Below are positions 16,346 to 20,817 of a DNA stretch of 20,817 nucleotides, piece after piece (the stretch's first letter is position 1; each line of letters begins with the position of its first letter). A model generated the notes under the pieces. The model was not told the DNA's origin. It searched no databases and saw only the letters and a list, made by a program, of their open reading frames with translations. The DNA comes from Aphodosoma sp051870875 (lineage in GTDB: Bacteria; Bacteroidota; Bacteroidia; Bacteroidales; Paludibacteraceae): contig JBJECG010000070.1 of NCBI GenBank assembly GCA_051870875.1, positions 1-20,817 of the forward strand, read 5' to 3'. A program made the translations under genes and the position numbers.

Positions 16346-17106
16346 GAGTAGCTATTATAGAAGACGAACAGCCTGCCGCACGTTTGCTTGGCAGTATGTT
16401 GAAAAAATTGCGTCCTCAATGGGAAATCTTGCAGATTGAAGGCAGTATTGAGGCTGCTTGTGCATGGTTCGAACTCAATGCCCATCCGGATTTGCTTTTC
16501 CTTGATATCCAGCTTTCCGATGGTAATTCATTCCTGTTCATAGAACGGACTCGTCCGTCGAGCGTAATAATATTCACTACTGCGTATGATGAATATGCAC
16601 TCAATGCCTTTTCTGTCAACAGTATAGATTATCTGCTCAAACCTATCAAGATAGAGCGTCTTGGCGATGCCATCATGAAATACGAGAAACTGGTTGACTC
16701 CGGACATAGGACCAATGTATCCGATATAGTGGATGCGCTTCAGCAAGTGGCCTCAAAGGAAAAACGGTACCGTACACGTTTCCTTATTTCCGGTTATCAG
16801 GATACCGTTACGCTCAATGTGGCTGATGTGTCGTATTTCTATTTGCAGGATAAGATAACTTTTGTCGTTACGTCCGACGGACGGGAATTTGTTCTGGACA
16901 TTTCACTTGACAAGCTTATGGGACAGTTGGATCCCGATAAGTTCTTCCGTGCAAACAGGCAGACCATATTGAGTATCGGGGCTATAGCAAAAATAGAGCC
17001 TTGGTTCGGTGGCAAGATTGTAATTACCACCAAGCCTGAAGCTCAGAACAAGATAGTTGTCAGTCGTGAACGTGTTTCGCTTTTCAAGGTTTGGTTGAAT
17101 TATTGA
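16342..17106 (+). CDS. LytTR-family response regulator
   Basis: 254 residues. The receiver domain (1-115) has acidic residues EDE (7-9), phosphoacceptor Asp55 in LFLDIQLSDG, Thr79/80 in IFTTAYDEYA and Lys100 in YLLKP. A linker is followed by a LytTR DNA-binding domain (about 142-254) with YFYLQDKITFVVTSDG, and FFRANRQTILSIGAI, the most conserved block of the domain. LytTR proteins bind paired direct repeats upstream of target genes. The start overlaps the kinase stop by four bases. It is the cognate partner of that kinase by position. Confidence 0.93.
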   Translation: MRVAIIEDEQPAARLLGSMLKKLRPQWEILQIEGSIEAACAWFELNAHPDLLFLDIQLSDGNSFLFIERTRPSSVIIFTTAYDEYALNAFSVNSIDYLLKPIKIERLGDAIMKYEKLVDSGHRTNVSDIVDALQQVASKEKRYRTRFLISGYQDTVTLNVADVSYFYLQDKITFVVTSDGREFVLDISLDKLMGQLDPDKFFRANRQTILSIGAIAKIEPWFGGKIVITTKPEAQNKIVVSRERVSLFKVWLNY

Positions 17107-17197
17107 AACTTTCCGTTTTGGAGGCAATATATTGCTGTTGGGACAGTATATTTGGCAGTTGGAAGCATTTGAAACAACCTGAGTAAATATTTTTCCT

Positions 17198-17205
17198 TAC
17201 CTTTG
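17198..17205 (+). promoter_or_regulatory. Possible -7 promoter element for the acyltransferase-KS operon
   Basis: TACCTTTG matches TAnnTTTG, in the 100-bp gap after the response regulator. The nearest upstream TTTG (17168-17171) is 26 bp away. If used, transcription starts near 17212, which would exclude the ATG at 17208 as the start of the acyltransferase. Confidence 0.5.
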
Positions 17206-17234
17206 ACATGCCAAAAACTGGGCAGGAAAGTTTT

Positions 17235-18644
17235 ATGCGGACTTTTCCCGAACAACATTTCCGATCGATGAAAAACAATAGGCGCGTTTGGCGCAACATA
17301 AGATATTGGCTCTTTTTCGGCTATCTCGAATGGATGCACAACAAGATTCTGTATCGCAGACGTTATTTTGTCAACGGACGGAATGTGCCTCCGGCAGGTG
17401 AGCCGCTGGTCATTGTGTCCAATCACCAGAATGCGCTCAACGATCCGCTTGCCATCGAGTTCGGTTTCCGAAACAGGATAGTCAGCATATTTGCCCGTGG
17501 CGACATTTTCTCCAATAAGATAGTCGGACGGTTCCTGAAATTCCTCTATATTCTTCCGGCATACCGGATGCGTACAGATGGTTACGAATCTGTGAACAAG
17601 AATTATGAGTCGTTTGACGAGGCTCACGAACGGCTGCTGGAGGGCGGTACGGTTGCAATTTTTCCTGAAGGTACAAACCAGGACAAACGGTGGCTTGGCG
17701 ATTTTTCGCAAGGATATCTGCGTATGGCTTTCGGAGCTGCCGAAAAATGCGGTTTTACAAAAGACATACGGATTCTCCCTATTGCCAATCACTACAGCAA
17801 CTATTTTCATATACAGAGCGATATGCTCATCACGTGCGGCACACCGATATCGCTGCAGCCATATTACGAGTTGTACCGCACCAAACCGCGTACCGCACAG
17901 CGTGAGGTCAACCGTCTTGTGCGAAGTCAGGTATCAGAGCTGATGCTTGACATTGCCGATTTGGACAATTACGAGTCCATCGACTATTTGCGTGACAGTT
18001 ACGGCGTGAAATATGCCAAGGATAACGGCTGGAATCCCAATCGCCTGCCCGACAAGCTGAAATCCGACAAGCGTTTTGTAAAAGAACTGAATGCTGTCAT
18101 GAAACAACATCCGTTGGAATGCTCCGGTATATACGGGAAAACATTGCAGTTGAAGGATACGGCCCGGAAATACAATGTCCGTGACTGGAATTTCGACAAA
18201 CGTTATTCTTGCGTTTTGCATTTTCTTGAAGGTATGCTATTCCTTGTCGCACTGCCGCTGTTCCTGTTCGCCCTGATACCCAACATTGCGGCATTCTATG
18301 CCCCCAAGCGCATAGTGCGCAAATTCGCCGAAAAGGGCTCTGCGTTTGCAATGTTTGCCGGAGGCATCCAGTTCGCTCTGAACACCATATTGGTATTGCC
18401 TGTTTGTTACACTGTGGTATTTGCTGCCGATTGGCTGGCTTTCAATTGGATTTTCGCCCTTTGCCACCTGTGTGCCTTGCCGTGGTTGGGCTTGTTTGCA
18501 TGGTATTACCGAATCCTGTTCATAAAGTGGAACAGTATGCGCAGGTTTGCCAAAGCATTGAAACAAACCGATATGCAGCAGGCTGTTGAATTGCGTAAAA
18601 AGATATGGCAGACATTGGACAGATATATCGGACGAAACGAGTAA
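17235..18644 (+). CDS. Membrane-bound PlsC-type acyltransferase (AGPAT/GPAT-like)
   Basis: About 469 residues from ATG 17235; ATG 17208 (478 aa) and ATG 17268 (458 aa) are alternatives. I prefer 17235 because of the promoter element at 17198-17205. Acyltransferase blocks in order: VSNHQNALNDPLA (His64, Asp70), LPAYRMRTDG, IFPEGTNQDKRW (142-153) and LPIANHYSNYF. Such enzymes move acyl chains from ACP or CoA to glycerol phosphate or another hydroxyl. The His and Asp are separated by five residues, not the four of the classic HX4D motif, as occurs in GPAT-like branches. The C-terminal third has three or four membrane helices (about residues 220-430), ending in a basic tail. The beta-ketoacyl synthase follows after 31 bp. 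In this neighbourhood it may acylate the polyene lipid and not a phospholipid, but that is inference. Confidence 0.85.
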   Translation: MRTFPEQHFRSMKNNRRVWRNIRYWLFFGYLEWMHNKILYRRRYFVNGRNVPPAGEPLVIVSNHQNALNDPLAIEFGFRNRIVSIFARGDIFSNKIVGRFLKFLYILPAYRMRTDGYESVNKNYESFDEAHERLLEGGTVAIFPEGTNQDKRWLGDFSQGYLRMAFGAAEKCGFTKDIRILPIANHYSNYFHIQSDMLITCGTPISLQPYYELYRTKPRTAQREVNRLVRSQVSELMLDIADLDNYESIDYLRDSYGVKYAKDNGWNPNRLPDKLKSDKRFVKELNAVMKQHPLECSGIYGKTLQLKDTARKYNVRDWNFDKRYSCVLHFLEGMLFLVALPLFLFALIPNIAAFYAPKRIVRKFAEKGSAFAMFAGGIQFALNTILVLPVCYTVVFAADWLAFNWIFALCHLCALPWLGLFAWYYRILFIKWNSMRRFAKALKQTDMQQAVELRKKIWQTLDRYIGRNE

Positions 18645-18675
18645 GATAATTGATAACTAAATAATTATATGAAAA

Positions 18676-19893
18676 ATGAATAGAGTAGTGATTACCGGCA
18701 TGGGTATATATTCCTGCTTGGGTACGACTTTGGATGAAGTGAGAGAGTCTCTTTATACCGGCAAATCGGGTATTGTTTTTGATCAGGCTCGTAAGGATAT
18801 GGGATTCCGTTCGGCTCTTACTGCAAAACTTATAGTTCCTGATCTGAAAAAAGAGCTGAGCCGCAGCCAGCGTGTCTATATGCCGGAGCAGGCCAAGTAT
18901 GCTTACTGCGCCACTGCACAGGCTTTGAAACATGCCAATATCAGTCAGGATTACCTCGATTCCCACGAAGTTGGAATCATGTATGGCAACGACAGTAGTG
19001 CCGACCCTGTCGTTAAGGCTGTTGACACTATGCGCGAAAAGCACGACACCACCTTGGTTGGCTCAGGTGCCATCTTCCAGTCAATGAACTCTACTGTCAC
19101 CATGAACCTGGCTTGCATCTTCAAGCTCAAAGGCATGAACCTGACCGTATCCGGTGCTTGTGCCAGTGGTTCTCATGCCATTGGCCTCGGAGCAATGCTT
19201 ATCCGTAATGGCCTTCAGGAAATGATGGTTTGCGGTGGAGCTCAGGAAGTTAATCCGTTCTCTATCGGCAGTTTCGACGGCATAAGCGCATTCTCGGCAC
19301 GCGAAAACGCCCCCGAACAGGCAAGCCGTCCGTTTGACCGGGACCGCGACGGGTTGGTTCCCGGTGGAGGTGCTGCCACTGTCATTCTTGAAAGCTATGA
19401 ATCTGCAGTCCGCCGCGGTGCTCCTATCTTGGCTGAAGTGCTTGGCTACGGCTTCTCGTCAAACGGGGACCATATATCGGTGCCTAATGTCGACGGCCCG
19501 GCCCGTTCGTTGCGCATGGCTGTACGCGAAGCTGGTATCGATTTGCGCGAGATTGGCTATATCAATGCCCACGCCACAAGTACTCCTGTCGGTGACAAGA
19601 ACGAGGCTAAGGCTATTTATGATGTCTTTGGTGACTATCGGGTAGAGGTAAGCTCCACCAAGTCGCAGACAGGACACGAAATGTGGATGGCAGGTGCCAG
19701 TGAAGTGATTTACTCGATGCTTATGATGAAAAACGATTTCATCGCACCGAACCTCAACTTTGAAAACCCCGACGAGGATTCTGCCAAACTCAATATCTCG
19801 GGCAGACGTGTCGACAAGCATTTCGATACATTCCTGTCAAACTCATTCGGTTTTGGCGGTACAAACAGCACTCTCATAATACGGAACTTATAA
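18676..19893 (+). CDS. Beta-ketoacyl-ACP synthase of aryl-polyene/flexirubin type
   Basis: 405 residues, a FabF/FabB-like condensing enzyme that joins malonyl-ACP to a growing acyl chain. The Cys-His-His set is complete: Cys162 in VSGACASGSHA, His299 in NAHATSTPVGD and His334 in STKSQTGHEMWMAGASE, with Lys329 and the C-terminal NSFGFGGTNST. The third motif normally reads TGHxxGAAGA; here it is TGHEMWMAGASE, which I associate with Bacteroidota condensing enzymes of the aryl-polyene/flexirubin kind and not with FabF. The ATG at 18676 gives the normal N-terminus MNRVVITGMG. It follows the acyltransferase by 31 AT-rich bases and leads into the ACP gene, so the cluster is probably one operon. Confidence 0.9.
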   Translation: MNRVVITGMGIYSCLGTTLDEVRESLYTGKSGIVFDQARKDMGFRSALTAKLIVPDLKKELSRSQRVYMPEQAKYAYCATAQALKHANISQDYLDSHEVGIMYGNDSSADPVVKAVDTMREKHDTTLVGSGAIFQSMNSTVTMNLACIFKLKGMNLTVSGACASGSHAIGLGAMLIRNGLQEMMVCGGAQEVNPFSIGSFDGISAFSARENAPEQASRPFDRDRDGLVPGGGAATVILESYESAVRRGAPILAEVLGYGFSSNGDHISVPNVDGPARSLRMAVREAGIDLREIGYINAHATSTPVGDKNEAKAIYDVFGDYRVEVSSTKSQTGHEMWMAGASEVIYSMLMMKNDFIAPNLNFENPDEDSAKLNISGRRVDKHFDTFLSNSFGFGGTNSTLIIRNL

Positions 19894-19906
19894 TATTAAC
19901 AATATG

Positions 19907-19919
19907 CCGGCAAGGCCGG
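19907..19919 (+). other. Small GC hairpin between the KS and ACP genes
   Basis: CCGGC (19907-19911) and GCCGG (19915-19919) form a 5-bp stem with a 3-nt loop, 30 bp before the ACP start. It lacks a U-run. It could stabilise or set a processing boundary for the ACP message; this is speculative. Confidence 0.3.
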
Positions 19920-19948
19920 TCATCACAAAAAAACAACTTTATAAACCT

Positions 19949-20194
19949 ATGGAAAAATCAGAATTGATTGCAAAAGCAAATGAAGTCATTGCGGAAGAAT
20001 TTGAAGTGGAAGTATCGGATTTGACTCCGGATGCCGATATCAAAGAGACTCTTGAACTCGACAGCCTTTCTCTTGTTGATCTTGTGGCTCTCATCGAAGA
20101 GACTTTTGGTGTTAAGCTGAAAGGTACCGATGTTTCCAAAGTGAAGACTTTCGAAGCTCTCTACGATTTCATATACGAAAAAGTCAACGAATAA
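19949..20194 (+). CDS. Dedicated acyl carrier protein
   Basis: 81 residues, acidic, with the phosphopantetheine site Ser39 in ELDSLSLVDLVALIEE. The fold pattern of four helices fits ACP: MEKSELIAKANEVIAEEF, then DLTPDADI, the DSL helix, and a C-terminal helix TFEALYDFIYEKVNE. The in-frame extension to 19904 is not ACP-like, so I start at ATG 19949. It is placed between a condensing enzyme and a dehydratase, and differs from the housekeeping AcpP motif GADSLD, so it probably serves this pathway only. The stop is 7 bp before the dehydratase start. Confidence 0.92.
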   Translation: MEKSELIAKANEVIAEEFEVEVSDLTPDADIKETLELDSLSLVDLVALIEETFGVKLKGTDVSKVKTFEALYDFIYEKVNE

Positions 20195-20201
20195 GACAAA
20201 T

Positions 20202-20636
20202 ATGAATAACCCGATATTTGCCAACGAGGAAATCAAGCGTTTCATCCCGCAGCGTGAGCCGATTTTTATGGTCGACAAGTTGTTTGAAGTCGACAACGTT
20301 CACGCTGTGACAGGATTGACGGTATCTCCCGGCAATATGTTTCTGCAAGACGGGCATTTCATCGAATCAGGCCTGATTGAGCATTCCGCTCAATCAGCCT
20401 CTGTTTTGGTTGGCTATGAAGCTTATAAAGAAAACAAACCGGCTCCCGTTGGCTATATCGGAGAGGTGAGGAAAGCCCGTTTTTTCAGGTTCCCTGTAGT
20501 GGACGATGAGTTGGTCACTACGATAGAGATTGTTTCTGAAGTTGACGGGCTCTCGCTTGTCAAGGCCGCTGTGCGGGTTGACGATGAAGTGGTGTTTGAG
20601 TGCCAGATGAAGATATTTGTCAAACAGGAGTCTTGA
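20202..20636 (+). CDS. FabZ-like 3-hydroxyacyl-ACP dehydratase (hot-dog fold)
   Basis: 144 residues with the FabZ outline: IKRFIPQREPIFMVDKL (11-27) matches the LLPHRYPFLLVD block, then DGHFIESGLIEHSAQSAS (50-67) holds the catalytic His52 and, by alignment of the following SAQ with FabZ's xAQ, Glu60 as the second catalytic residue. FabZ has 14 residues from His to Glu; here there are eight, so the loop is shorter by six, a trait of dedicated polyene dehydratases (ApeI/ApeP-like) in my recollection. It removes water from the 3-hydroxyacyl-ACP to give the double bonds. It starts 7 bp after the ACP and ends 12 bp before the thioesterase. Confidence 0.88.
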   Translation: MNNPIFANEEIKRFIPQREPIFMVDKLFEVDNVHAVTGLTVSPGNMFLQDGHFIESGLIEHSAQSASVLVGYEAYKENKPAPVGYIGEVRKARFFRFPVVDDELVTTIEIVSEVDGLSLVKAAVRVDDEVVFECQMKIFVKQES

Positions 20637-20648
20637 AAACATATCGTA

Positions 20649-20817
20649 ATGTTGAGTACTGAAGTTAAAATACGGGTGCGTTTCAGCGAGGTTGACTCTA
20701 TAGGCATGGTCTGGCATGGCAATTATGTCAAGTATCTTGAAGATGCGCGTGAAGAGTTCGGCCGACAGCACGGATTGTCGTACGCAGAGTATTTCCGTAA
20801 CCGCCTTCTGGCTCCGG
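20649..20817 (+). CDS. 4HBT/YbgC-like acyl-CoA/ACP thioesterase (3'-truncated by window)
   Basis: The ATG at 20649 opens a frame that runs off the window after 56 codons. IRVRFSEVDSIGMVWHGNYV and KYLEDAREEFG are the signature of the 4-hydroxybenzoyl-CoA thioesterase hot-dog family, with Asp16 in the catalytic position of YbgC-like enzymes and His23 in WHGNY. In a KS-ACP-DH setting it would release or transfer the polyene or hydroxybenzoyl starter. No stop is visible; the family is about 130-140 residues, so more than half lies outside. Confidence 0.85.
   Translation, partial: MLSTEVKIRVRFSEVDSIGMVWHGNYVKYLEDAREEFGRQHGLSYAEYFRNRLLAP

Noticed and set aside
17100..17810. 236-codon minus-strand frame
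   Set aside because: Antisense to the acyltransferase; no recognisable motif, and it would cover that gene's promoter region.

Overview
The window comes from a Bacteroidota genome, most likely order Bacteroidales. The evidence is several promoters of the TTTG / TAnnTTTG type used by that phylum, start codons mostly without Shine-Dalgarno sequences, a large surface protein with a type IX secretion (T9SS)-like C-terminal domain, a secreted GH29 fucosidase, a Bacteroidales-type ParE, and a LytS/LytTR regulatory pair. Genus cannot be decided from the sequence alone.

Layout. Positions 1-4920 hold the 3' part of a giant exported parallel beta-helix protein built of three modules, each ending in a DxGxxE motif. 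A perfect 20-bp hairpin (5271-5316) separates it from a convergent minus-strand group: typA (BipA GTPase), a 56-residue two-helix membrane protein that is easily missed, and parE (topoisomerase IV subunit B). A divergent intergenic region at about 9.4-9.77 kb carries promoters for typA and for a plus-strand pair: a nucleoside-recognition/Gate membrane protein, preceded by a possible 40-codon leader ORF, and a DUF454 (YbaN) membrane protein. A tRNA-Gln(UUG) with its own promoter and terminator follows, then two unrecognised genes (a small exported protein and a two-helix membrane protein). A GH29 alpha-L-fucosidase is next, with its promoter inside a long inverted repeat, and a ferredoxin-nitroreductase follows 15 bp downstream.

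From 15.3 kb to the end is a coherent block: a LytS-type histidine kinase overlapping a LytTR response regulator, then a membrane-anchored PlsC-type acyltransferase, a beta-ketoacyl-ACP synthase, a dedicated acyl carrier protein, a FabZ-like hot-dog dehydratase with a shortened active-site loop, and the start of a 4HBT thioesterase. KS-ACP-DH-TE plus an acyltransferase, outside the fab housekeeping context, is the opening of an aryl-polyene / flexirubin-like lipid pathway. It runs off the right edge, so the product cannot be read from this window.

No CRISPR array, transposase, integrase or phage gene was seen. The most interesting items are the partial aryl-polyene-like cluster with its adjacent LytSR pair, the fucosidase promoter embedded in an inverted repeat, the Trp-containing leader ORF, and the 20-bp palindrome in front of parE.
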